Shown here: in pieces, positions 1-6,578 of the stretch | Numbering within the stretch: the first letter of the stretch is position 1 | Layout of the letters: the number at the start of each line of letters is the position of its first letter | Origin: Dehalococcoidia bacterium | GTDB lineage: Bacteria > Chloroflexota > Dehalococcoidia > SHYD01 > SHYC01 | Length of the DNA: 13,488 nucleotides | Assembly: GCA_016844365.1 (NCBI GenBank) | Contig: JAENIT010000008.1 | Coordinates: forward strand, 1 to 13,488 | Reading direction: 5' to 3' | The notes under the pieces: generated by a model | The model's database searches: none | Seen by the model: only the letters and a program-made list of their open reading frames with translations | Told to the model about the DNA's origin: nothing | Program-made: the position numbers and the translations under genes

Positions 1-23
1 GGGGTATATTGAAAGCCTGGGGT

Positions 24-386
24 CTAGTTACCCTCATATATGGCGTTAGTCTTGGCGGCCATGATGAAGTCGTTGCGGTGGAGGTTGCGGATCGTATGGG
101 TCCACCACGTGACCCTGACCCGGCCCCAGTCGGTAATTAGGCGCGGGTGATGCCCCTCATCCTCCGCTATCGCGCCTACGGCATTGGTAAAGGCCAAGGC
201 TCCGGCAAAGTCGCGGAAGCGGAACACCCGATCCAGCTTGGGTATCCCATCCTCATGGATGATCTCCCACTGGGACACCTGGGGTTGGAGTTCGGCTATC
301 TCCTGCTCCGTCACCGACGGGGAGTCGGCACGGCAAGCGACGCACTTTTGCTGAGTTAGTAGTGTCGTAGTCAGCTCTTCCTCCAT
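24..386 (-). CDS. Pterin-4a-carbinolamine dehydratase (4a-hydroxytetrahydrobiopterin dehydratase)
   Basis: Small cytoplasmic enzyme of 120 aa that dehydrates 4a-hydroxytetrahydropterin so that the pterin cofactor of aromatic amino acid hydroxylases can be recycled; in bacteria without such a hydroxylase its role is less clear. The family signature is visible: EDEGHHP at residues 75-81 (active-site His79/His80), then WWTH at 94-97 (His97) and a conserved Asp at 106. The N-terminal CVACR (15-19) is also common in bacterial members. The usual Gly-Gly-Leu after the TH pair is replaced by IRNLHR, a mild divergence. It starts at ATG with a GAGGGG-like ribosome binding site just upstream. It lies 38 bp after the coiled-coil gene and is probably the last gene of the rsmD-coaD transcript. 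No hydroxylase gene is present in the window, so the substrate context is unknown. The family call is firm. Confidence 0.9.
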   Translation of the reverse strand: MEEELTTTLLTQQKCVACRADSPSVTEQEIAELQPQVSQWEIIHEDGIPKLDRVFRFRDFAGALAFTNAVGAIAEDEGHHPRLITDWGRVRVTWWTHTIRNLHRNDFIMAAKTNAIYEGN

Positions 387-424
387 CCCCCTCTACCAGA
401 CACCTGTAATCCGATGTTGGTTCC

Positions 425-994
425 CTATTGCTGGCCCTGGTCGCCTTCATCTCTGGCGGCGCTGGTCTCTTGAAGGGCCTTTATGCCGCCCTGGAGCGTG
501 GAGAGGTGGGTGGACAGATGGGCTTCTAGCCGGCGAAGCATGTCCATGGAATACAGGTCGATCTGGCGGCGCTGCTCCTGGGCCTCCCAGTTTGCGCTGC
601 TAAGGATGCCCTCGGCTTTGCGCTCCGTGAGGGCTATGGTATCTCTGGCTCGGGTCTCTGCCGCCTTGTATACTTCACTCTCCTGGACGAGGAGGTTGGC
701 CCTCTCCTCTGCCTCCCTGGTGGCGCGACGGGCCTCTTCCTGGGCCTTGGCTATGATCCCGTCTCGCTCTCTTAGCACATCTTGGGCGGCCTTGAGCTCT
801 TCGGGGAGGGACAGACGCATCTGGTCCACCAGTGCCAGAAGAGCGCCCCTGTCCAACAGGACCTTGCCCAATAAGGGCAACTGCTGGGCGGAGCCGATGA
901 TGGACTCCAAGCGGTCTATCAGATAAGAGATATCCACCCCGCTTTGAGAGGGGGGGTGGTAGGGGTCGCCGAAGGTTGGGCGAAGTTGGGCCAT
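425..994 (-). CDS. Conserved coiled-coil protein encoded next to coaD, function unknown
   Basis: A 189-aa cytoplasmic protein without signal peptide or membrane segment. Residues 20-65 form a conserved-looking head (ISYLIDRLE, LPLLGKVLLDR, LVDQMRLSLPEEL). Residues 66-175 are a long charged helix rich in Ala, Glu and Arg, very probably a coiled coil. The tail is acidic and Gln-rich. From memory, proteins with this head plus helix, adjacent to coaD, recur in Clostridia and Chloroflexi; they are often auto-annotated as ATPase, DivIVA-like or ATP synthase subunit b-like because of coiled-coil similarity. None of those names is supported by a catalytic motif here. It starts at ATG with a poor ribosome binding site. 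It is separated from coaD by a 105-bp gap holding short repeats, so it may or may not share the coaD transcript. A role in scaffolding or cell division is possible but is only inference. Confidence 0.72.
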   Translation of the reverse strand: MAQLRPTFGDPYHPPSQSGVDISYLIDRLESIIGSAQQLPLLGKVLLDRGALLALVDQMRLSLPEELKAAQDVLRERDGIIAKAQEEARRATREAEERANLLVQESEVYKAAETRARDTIALTERKAEGILSSANWEAQEQRRQIDLYSMDMLRRLEAHLSTHLSTLQGGIKALQETSAARDEGDQGQQ

Positions 995-1005
995 ATCCTA
1001 ACCTG

Positions 1006-1096
1006 GTTCGACAAGCCCCCGGCCTGATCTCGGGCCGAGGGCTCACTACAATCAGTTCGTCAAGCCTGTCCTGAGTTTATCGAAGGGCTCACTACA
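1006..1096. repeat. Cluster of short interspersed repeat units between coaD and the coiled-coil gene
   Basis: The 105-bp gap holds no gene but is made of repeat-like pieces. GTTCGACAAGC at 1006-1016 is the exact reverse complement of 13410-13420. AGGGCTCACTACA occurs twice, at 1038-1050 and 1084-1096. The stretch 1067-1090 matches 8405-8428 at about 20 of 24 positions and begins with the same TGTCCTGAG as 13391-13399. These look like fragments of one genome-wide short repeat family. Whether they act as transcription terminators, mRNA stabilisers or inert repeats cannot be told from one window. Confidence 0.6.
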
Positions 1097-1099
1097 GGC

Positions 1100-1591
1100 T
1101 TATCGGACTACGGGCACGTGGAGCCGTTGTTGCAAAGCCTTGTCGACGTTGGGGGGCACTAAGCCATCCACAGTCTTGCCCAGTCCCCAGACCTCCTTTA
1201 TCCTGCTGGCGCTGATGAACAGGTAATTGAGGCTGGTCATTAAGAAGACCTCTTCAATGTCTGGCGCTAGCTTCTTGTTGGTGAGGGCCATCTCAAATTC
1301 ATACTCAAAGTCCGACATAGCTCTCAGGCCGCGAACTATCGCCTTGGCTCCTCTGTCGTGAGCGTAGTCGACGGTAAGTCCGGAGTAGGCCTCTACAGAG
1401 ATGTTCACATCCTGGGGTAGAGCGCCCTCCCATAGATTTACCCTCTCCTCTGTGGAGAAGAGGATGTTTTTCATCGGCAGATCGTATACTGCGATTATCA
1501 AGTGGTCGAACAGGACTGCTGCCCTGAGGGCTATATCCAAGTGTCCGTTAGTAGGGGGGTCGAAGCTGCCGGCGTAAACGGCTGTTGGCAA
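1100..1591 (-). CDS. coaD: Phosphopantetheine adenylyltransferase
   Basis: Cytoplasmic enzyme that transfers AMP from ATP to 4'-phosphopantetheine, giving dephospho-CoA, the penultimate step of coenzyme A synthesis. The 163 aa are the normal family length. The nucleotidyltransferase motif is present as GSFDPPTNGHLDI (residues 8-20, TxGH at 14-17). Also visible are Lys41, RGLR (87-90), SDFEYE (93-98) and ISASRIKEV (126-134), the counterpart of the usual ISSSxVKEV. The start is a TTG codon: no ATG or GTG lies near the conserved N terminus, and an AGGAGG sits 8 bp upstream inside the end of rsmD. The gap to rsmD is only 4 bp, so translation is probably coupled. The rsmD-coaD pair is a widespread bacterial arrangement. 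Confidence 0.96.
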   Translation of the reverse strand: MPTAVYAGSFDPPTNGHLDIALRAAVLFDHLIIAVYDLPMKNILFSTEERVNLWEGALPQDVNISVEAYSGLTVDYAHDRGAKAIVRGLRAMSDFEYEFEMALTNKKLAPDIEEVFLMTSLNYLFISASRIKEVWGLGKTVDGLVPPNVDKALQQRLHVPVVR

Positions 1592-1595
1592 TGCC

Positions 1596-2144
1596 TTATC
1601 CTCCTATGGTGTAGATTGACAGATGTGTGTCTCCGTAATTGCGCTCTCGATGCAACTTAAGAAAAGGCTGCTCCTCAGTGATGCTCCCGCGTCGCCCGTG
1701 CTCAAAGGCTATAACCGCTCCTTCCTTAACCAGAGCGAGGCGAATCAGCTCCCTGATTATCTCTATTCCAGTATTCTGGGCGTAAGGGGGATCCATGAGC
1801 ACTATATCATAGGACCCAGAAAGGCCTTTTAGAGCCCCAGGTAGGGATTGGCAGCGAACTCCTGTCCGATCCTCCAAACCTAGACGCTGTAGATTAGACC
1901 TGATGATATGGCAGTGTTGGGGGTTACTGTCCACAAAGTCCACCCACTCTGCTCCGCGGCTCAAAGCTTCTATCCCCAGAGACCCCGTTCCGGCGTACAG
2001 GTCCAGCGCTCGATCCCAGCTCTGGGCTACCTGCTCCAGCATGTCAAACAGGGCTTTCCTCACCTTTGAGGTTGTGGGCCTCAGCCCCTTTCCCTTTGTA
2101 GAAAGAAGGCTGTGGCCTCGGACTGCGCCACCCAGAACTCTCAA
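1596..2144 (-). CDS. rsmD: 16S rRNA (guanine(966)-N(2))-methyltransferase
   Basis: S-adenosylmethionine-dependent enzyme that methylates G966 of 16S rRNA during 30S assembly. It has 182 aa, the usual length. The N-terminal RNA-contact motif LRPTTSKVRKALFDML spans 21-36, the SAM-binding loop DLYAGTGSLGIEAL spans 48-61, and the catalytic DPPY is at 118-121. The C-terminal pattern with NYGDTHLSIY (169-178) is also typical. The start is a TTG codon at the position where the family normally begins (MRVLGGAVRG). An in-frame TGA two codons upstream rules out a longer protein. A strong promoter ends only 14 bp before this TTG, so the mRNA leader must be very short. It heads the group rsmD-coaD and possibly the two genes after it. 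Confidence 0.95.
   Translation of the reverse strand: MRVLGGAVRGHSLLSTKGKGLRPTTSKVRKALFDMLEQVAQSWDRALDLYAGTGSLGIEALSRGAEWVDFVDSNPQHCHIIRSNLQRLGLEDRTGVRCQSLPGALKGLSGSYDIVLMDPPYAQNTGIEIIRELIRLALVKEGAVIAFEHGRRGSITEEQPFLKLHRERNYGDTHLSIYTIGG
1600..1605 (-). promoter_or_regulatory. Ribosome binding site of coaD inside rsmD
   Basis: On the minus strand AGGAGG is spelled by the last glycine codons of rsmD and lies 8 bp before the TTG of coaD. This ideal spacing fixes the unusual TTG as the coaD start and suggests that ribosomes finishing rsmD reinitiate at coaD. Confidence 0.8.
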
Positions 2145-2158
2145 GGGTCACACCTGCC

Positions 2159-2186
2159 ATTATACAGAAGAGAGGCCTCCCGTCAA
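2159..2186 (-). promoter_or_regulatory. Sigma-70-type promoter for rsmD-coaD
   Basis: On the minus strand, TTGACG (2186-2181) is followed by a 16-bp spacer and a perfect TATAAT (2164-2159). The match is 11 of 12 to consensus. Transcription should start near 2152, leaving about 8 nt before the TTG of rsmD. The site lies in the short gap after the broken glycosidase gene, so the housekeeping genes do not depend on it. Confidence 0.75.
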
Positions 2187-2197
2187 GGAGTTTACCA

Positions 2198-3371
2198 CTA
2201 TTTAGACATAGTTACTAGGGATTTATAGGCGGGGCGCGGGCCCCAATCGGAGCGAAGGATACTGAAAGCCCGCTTTGCTATCACGTCTCCAGCGTCGGCT
2301 CCTGGGGCGAAGTTCAGGTTCCAGATAAACATCGCCCTCACATAGCCGCGCTCCTGGGCTATCTTAAAGGCGTTAACCAGCCACTTCGCCTGCTCCTCCT
2401 CCGAGTTCTGGCGAGCGTAGGCGTATTCATTGGCAGGCGGGGGCGTCCCCTGAGCTGAGGCCCACCCGAACTCCGTAAGCCACAGCTTCTTGTCTCCGTC
2501 TCCATGCTCCTCCATAATGCGGTAGTAGTTCTCAAAGTTGCGGAAATAGAAGCTGCGGTGGCCCTTGAAGTCAGGACCTGCCGCTGAGTCCTGATACGTG
2601 TCAGGGGGATTGTTGAAGCCACTGGCGTGGACACCTACGGCGTCAAAGTAGCCCTTCATCCCCGCTTCATACATCTTGCGAAAATACTGCACGTCATCTA
2701 TTGCCAGCAGCCCCTGACCCAGGTTCACGTCGCCCGCGGGGGTCGGGGCCCCGGTTACAACTATGGCGTCAGGGTCGGCGGCTTTAATGCTAGTGTAGGC
2801 CGCTTTCAGGAGGGCCACCGATACCTCCCCATTCCCGAGACAGGTTCTGCTCGTTCCAGACTTAGTAGGCGTGGACTCGTCCATTGTAGCGGGAGGCCAA
2901 AGTTCCCACGAATTTAGCGTACTCGCTAGCTTCCATAGGGGGGCCTGGGATTGAGTGGTCAGATCCCGGTCTGGCCCATTGGGGAGCTGTAACGACGCTA
3001 AACAGCAAGTAAACTCCGTTGGCCTGGGCTTGGTTTACCACCTTATCCCAGTGGTCCCATTGGATCCTGCCCGGCGCTGGCTCTAAATCTTCCCATCTGA
3101 CCTGAATCTTCGCCCAGTTGAAACCAGCGTCCTTCAGCAGCTTGAAGGCCCTCTGGTAGTCGTTGCCAGAGTCTATCTGCATACCGTAGCCGAAACCTGT
3201 GGGCTTGGGAAGCTTTGAGAGAGTCCTTGTCCCCGAAGACTGCGCCGAAGGCCCAGGTGTGGGTGATGTCTCTGGTACCTGGTTCTTCTGGGAGCCACAC
3301 CCTGCTGATAAGGCTAGAAACAAGAATGCGACGAGGATAGTTAGTCCATAAGTCTTCACCCTATTGACCAC
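2198..3371 (-). pseudogene. Broken lipoprotein glycoside hydrolase (GH39/clan GH-A-like)
   Basis: The intact form would be an exported glycosidase of about 390 aa. From a GTG at 3371 the protein begins with a lipoprotein signal (TILVAFLFLALSAGC, lipid-bearing Cys25), then a Pro/Ser-rich linker, then a TIM-barrel start with KIQVRWEDLEPAPG. Reading stops at TAA 2862-2864, where relatives usually have Glu before the Ile/Val-Trp-Asn-Glu motif. The same frame then continues VWNEQNLSREWGG (2861-2823), which contains the expected acid/base Glu. The rest resumes one frame over at about 2822 (SVALLKAAY) and runs to 2198, including the likely nucleophile in WLTEFGW near 2473. So there are two lesions: a nonsense codon and a frameshift. 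Few residues separate EWGG from VALLKAAY, which suggests a small deletion. The substrate is unknown. Sequencing error is possible, but two errors this close would be unlikely in good assembly. The stretch upstream to 3446 stays open from a TTG but lies across the presumed promoter. Confidence 0.82.
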
Positions 3372-3410
3372 AGTGAGACCTAGCTTGTGGATCGGAGGCG
3401 ACAGACACCC

Positions 3411-3438
3411 ACTATAAGGCAATGTGGAAGATTGTCTA
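3411..3438 (-). promoter_or_regulatory. Candidate promoter of the broken glycosidase gene
   Basis: On the minus strand TAGACA (3438-3433), a 16-bp spacer and TATAGT (3416-3411) each match consensus at 5 of 6 positions. The predicted start near 3404 favours the GTG at 3371 over the upstream TTG at 3446 as the original start codon. Confidence 0.45.
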
Positions 3439-3472
3439 AGGCGCAAAATTACATAGACCTTGAGAGTGGTGG

Positions 3473-4591
3473 TTAGCGTCTTTCGTCTAAAGTTACGTCC
3501 GCCTTGATGGTCTCACCCTGGCGGTTAAGAGTCAGTGTTACCGTATCCTTGGGAGAGTACTTCATGAGGACATTAAGGAAGGGATGCTTTTCGTCCACCG
3601 GAATATCCCCAATTTTAATTAGGATGTCCCCTTCCTTCACTCCGGCCCGTCCTGCCGGACTTGCTGTGCTGATCTGTAGGATGTAAGCCCCTTGGCTAAC
3701 AGGAAGATTATAAAGGGAGGCGAGGGCTGGGGTAACCTGCTGGTGGCTGATGCCTAGATAAGGCCTGCTGACCTTGCCTTGCTTGACTATCTGCTTAGCC
3801 ACGATGTCGACGGTATTGCTGGGGATGGCGAAGCCAATGCCGTCTACTACCTCTCCTGCCCTAGTGCTCCTGATGACCGAGGTGTTAATACCAACAACCT
3901 GGCCTGCAGAGTTAACCAGGGGGCCGCCGCTGTTACCCTGGTTAATAGCGGCGTCGGTCTGAATCAAGTCCTCCACCGTCTGGCCATCGTAGCTCCAGGT
4001 GCGATTGAGGCCGCTTATGATGCCCAAGGTGACACTGTTGCGGAAGTCGCCCAGGGCGCTGCCTATGGCGATGACTCGTTGTCCCTGCTTGAGGGCGTCC
4101 GAGTCTCCCATACCAGCGACCGTCAGGTTATTGGCATCGATCTTTATCACAGCCAGGTCGGTGAAGGGATAGTCGGAGCCGATGAGCTTGGCGGGATGCC
4201 TGTCACCGTTAGCTAGAACAACGGCCAGGGCCTCGCTGTTATCCACCACATGTTGGTTGGTGACTATGTAGCCACGAGCGTCTACTATAACCCCGGAGCC
4301 ACTGGCCGTGCCCTCGAAGATTCTGCCGCTATTGCCTCGTCGAGGCGCTAGGTCATTGACGACCGTTACCACCGAGGGACCAACTAGGCTAACGGACTCG
4401 GTTATGGCGGATTCTTCCAGGAGTGTGATTTGGGTTGTTAAGGCCCTGTTCCGCTCCGCGCTGGTGAAGCTGATCTTCTGGCTGTTGGATACTATGACGT
4501 ATGTGGCTCCAGCCCCTGCAACAGCGCCAACTAGCGCGGCCAGGATGATAATAGAAATGGCAGAGGCGATACCAGATGCTATTTTACCCAT
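3473..4591 (-). CDS. Membrane-anchored HtrA/DegP-like serine protease with one PDZ domain
   Basis: Envelope-stress protease of 372 aa that would cleave misfolded proteins outside the cytoplasmic membrane. Residues 10-35 form a single N-terminal membrane anchor. A trypsin-like S1C domain follows, with the catalytic triad visible: His114 in TNQHVVDN, Asp145 in FTDLAVIKID and Ser221 in GNSGGP. One PDZ domain occupies about 275-370 (RPYLGISHQQ, then SPAGRAGVKEGDILIKIG). One PDZ and a membrane anchor resemble DegS and the HtrA proteins of Gram-positive bacteria and Chloroflexi more than two-PDZ DegP. The start is ATG with an in-frame TAA seven codons upstream and no good ribosome binding site. A TAAAAT hexamer at 4612-4607 lies 15 bp before it, so a separate promoter with a very short leader is possible. 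It sits 42 bp after the permease gene, in the same direction. Confidence 0.93.
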   Translation of the reverse strand: MGKIASGIASAISIIILAALVGAVAGAGATYVIVSNSQKISFTSAERNRALTTQITLLEESAITESVSLVGPSVVTVVNDLAPRRGNSGRIFEGTASGSGVIVDARGYIVTNQHVVDNSEALAVVLANGDRHPAKLIGSDYPFTDLAVIKIDANNLTVAGMGDSDALKQGQRVIAIGSALGDFRNSVTLGIISGLNRTWSYDGQTVEDLIQTDAAINQGNSGGPLVNSAGQVVGINTSVIRSTRAGEVVDGIGFAIPSNTVDIVAKQIVKQGKVSRPYLGISHQQVTPALASLYNLPVSQGAYILQISTASPAGRAGVKEGDILIKIGDIPVDEKHPFLNVLMKYSPKDTVTLTLNRQGETIKADVTLDERR

Positions 4592-4633
4592 GTTGTGTAC
4601 ACTCGCATTTTAGGAGCTTCTTCGCGGCCCAAA

Positions 4634-5617
4634 TTATCTGGCTCGAGGGTTCAGGGCGTCCACTAGACCCTCTCCAAACAGGTTAAAGGCAAAAAAGACC
4701 AAAGAAACTACGGATATCGGGGCAATAAGAACATGGGGGTGAGCCAAAAACTGCTGAATACCCTGGTTTTCGTAGATCATCACTCCCAGACTGGGCGTGG
4801 GTGGACGGATACCGATGCCCAGCCAGCTTAGTACTAACTCAGAACCAATGGCGGCCCCAAGGCCCATGGTAACGCTTACCAGGATAAGGTTCAAGGCGTT
4901 TGGCAGGAGATGGACGAACATTATACGTTTATGGGAAGCGCCCAGGGAGATCGCCGCGTTTACGAAGTCCAGGGTGCGCAGAGTCAGTATCTGGCCCCGG
5001 ATGAGGCGCGCCATTCCTACCCATGAAAAGACTGAGAGGGCGCCAAAAACCACGAAGTAGTCAGCGGCCCCTGAGTCCACAAGGCCCTTGATCCCCGTTG
5101 CCCGCTCTATGTTCCCCACAATTTCCACTACCCTGGGCCTAAGCGTGGCCGCTATAAGAATGACCAGTAGAATATCGGGGAAGGCGAGGAATATCTCCCC
5201 TACACGCATGATCGCGGTGTCCACCCACCGTCCGAAGTAGCCAGCTAAGAGCCCCATGACTACCCCAAACACAATGCTTCCAGTTATCACTGACATGACA
5301 GATACGATGACAGAGGTCCGTGCCCCCCAGATGAGCCGGCTTAGTACGTCTCTACCCAGGCGGTCGGTGCCCAAGGGATGGGCCATGCTGGGGTCCTGAA
5401 AGGACGCGTTCAGGTCCTGGGCCGCGTAGTCGTAGGGGGCCAGCAGGGGGGCGAAAATGCCAGATAGGTAGAAGACGAGTATGAAAACGAGGGATGCCAT
5501 AGCCAGCTTCTTGCGACGCAGGCGATGCCACGCCATCACCCAGTGATTATCCCCTCGAGCTGCCCTGGGGATAACCCGGGCCTCGGCGGACTCTCGGACT
5601 TCCGGTTCAGTAGACAT
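4634..5617 (-). CDS. ABC importer permease, DppC/OppC family
   Basis: Inner-membrane subunit (327 aa) of a peptide/nickel-type ABC importer. After a soluble tail of about 35 residues, a first helix lies near 40-60. The family motif HPLGTDRLGRDVLSRLIWG (80-98) follows, then about five more helices. The ATPase-contact (EAA) loop is near 218-240, with NAAISLGASHKRIMFVHLLP. The protein ends in the usual GLVDALNPR pattern. A stretch at about 160-188 (RPRVVEIVGNIERATGIKG and on) looks like an insertion compared with E. coli DppC, which passes directly between helices there. It starts at ATG, 13 bp after dppB-like gene 5631-6575, so both halves of the channel are made together. No ATPase subunit gene lies downstream; the next gene is the HtrA protease. 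The family is certain, the substrate is not. Confidence 0.93.
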   Translation of the reverse strand: MSTEPEVRESAEARVIPRAARGDNHWVMAWHRLRRKKLAMASLVFILVFYLSGIFAPLLAPYDYAAQDLNASFQDPSMAHPLGTDRLGRDVLSRLIWGARTSVIVSVMSVITGSIVFGVVMGLLAGYFGRWVDTAIMRVGEIFLAFPDILLVILIAATLRPRVVEIVGNIERATGIKGLVDSGAADYFVVFGALSVFSWVGMARLIRGQILTLRTLDFVNAAISLGASHKRIMFVHLLPNALNLILVSVTMGLGAAIGSELVLSWLGIGIRPPTPSLGVMIYENQGIQQFLAHPHVLIAPISVVSLVFFAFNLFGEGLVDALNPRAR

Positions 5618-5630
5618 ATCTCATCGCGTC

Positions 5631-6575
5631 CTAAGTGTACCGGATCCTGGGATCCAGGAAGGTGTAGCCTATGTCCACCAAGAGATTAGCAAAGATATAG
5701 GCCACAGCGGTTATAAGGATCAGGGCTGTTATCACCGGGTAGTCTCTGGCAAATATGGACTCCACTGCCAGCCTCCCGATGCCGGGAATTCCGAATAGGG
5801 TCTCAGTGATGAAGGCCCCACTCACCAGGGTGGCCATAGAGAGGCCCACCACGGTGAACACTGGCAGTAACGCATTACGTCCGACGTGGTGTATTCTTAT
5901 GGCCATCGGAGAGAGGCCCTTGGCCCGGGCGGTGCGCACGTAATCCTGGTTTATAACCTCTGTGGTGCTGGCCCGCATGATCCGCGTCAGGCCGCCTATG
6001 GGGCCCAGGCTTAGCACTATGGCCGGCATGATTATCTTGGCGTCAAAAATCCCTCCCCAGCCGGAGGATGGGAGCGAGGGCAGCCCTAGCTCGTTGGGCA
6101 CCTTAACAAACAAAATAATCAGGAAGGGCCACAGTATGAACACCGGCACAGAGCTGATAAAGAGCGCGATGCTGACTATAATCGGGTCTATGATCTTGCC
6201 CTGGTTCAAGGCTGCTACCATTCCAAGGGTTACGCCCACGGATACGCCGATTACCATAGCCACCAGCCCCAGTTGGGCCGACACCCCTATCTTCTGGAAG
6301 ACGAGCTTGGCGACCGACTGTCCACGGAACTTGAAGCTCTCTCCCAGGTCACCGTGGAGGGCTCTCCATATATAGTTGGCGTACTGGATGTAAAACGGCT
6401 TGTCCAGCCCTCTCTCCTTCTTGATACGGGCTACCACTTCGGGGTCATTGTGGACGCCCATAAGGACCTCCACCGGGTCTCCTGGCCCGTAGTTCCCCAA
6501 AAAGAAGACAAAGAAGGTCACAGTGAACAGGACCACTGGCGACCAGAGTAGCCGCCTTACAATATATCCTAGCAT
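5631..6575 (-). CDS. ABC importer permease, DppB/OppB family
   Basis: Partner permease of 314 aa. It has the standard N terminus (YIVRRLLWSPVVLFTVTFFV, first helix about 9-28), an external GDPVE segment (32-36) and six predicted helices. The EAA loop is at about 211-238 (DYVRTARAKGLSP and RNALLP). FGIPGIGRLAVESIFARDYP (261-280) and the end DPRIRY (308-313) are family hallmarks. It begins 3 bp after the stop of the binding-protein gene, showing a tight operon SBP-permease-permease. The ribosome binding site is weak, which suggests coupling. As for its neighbours, the substrate could be oligopeptides, dipeptides or another small solute; the sequence does not say. Confidence 0.94.
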   Translation of the reverse strand: MLGYIVRRLLWSPVVLFTVTFFVFFLGNYGPGDPVEVLMGVHNDPEVVARIKKERGLDKPFYIQYANYIWRALHGDLGESFKFRGQSVAKLVFQKIGVSAQLGLVAMVIGVSVGVTLGMVAALNQGKIIDPIIVSIALFISSVPVFILWPFLIILFVKVPNELGLPSLPSSGWGGIFDAKIIMPAIVLSLGPIGGLTRIMRASTTEVINQDYVRTARAKGLSPMAIRIHHVGRNALLPVFTVVGLSMATLVSGAFITETLFGIPGIGRLAVESIFARDYPVITALILITAVAYIFANLLVDIGYTFLDPRIRYT

Positions 6576-6578
6576 GGC

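Noticed and set aside
483..926. A 147-codon plus-strand frame
   Set aside because: It is antisense to the coiled-coil gene and composed of Ser, Arg and Trp repeats, as expected from the complement of Glu/Ala-rich codons.
2820..2884. Programmed frameshifting or stop readthrough in the glycosidase gene
   Set aside because: No slippery run precedes the shift, and two separate recoding events would be required. Mutation or sequence error is simpler.
3371..3446. N-terminal extension of the glycosidase from the TTG at 3446
   Set aside because: It would place about 25 odd residues before the lipoprotein signal and overlap the candidate promoter. The GTG at 3371 fits better.
3779..4216. A 145-codon plus-strand frame
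   Set aside because: It is fully antisense to the protease core, which has an intact catalytic triad.
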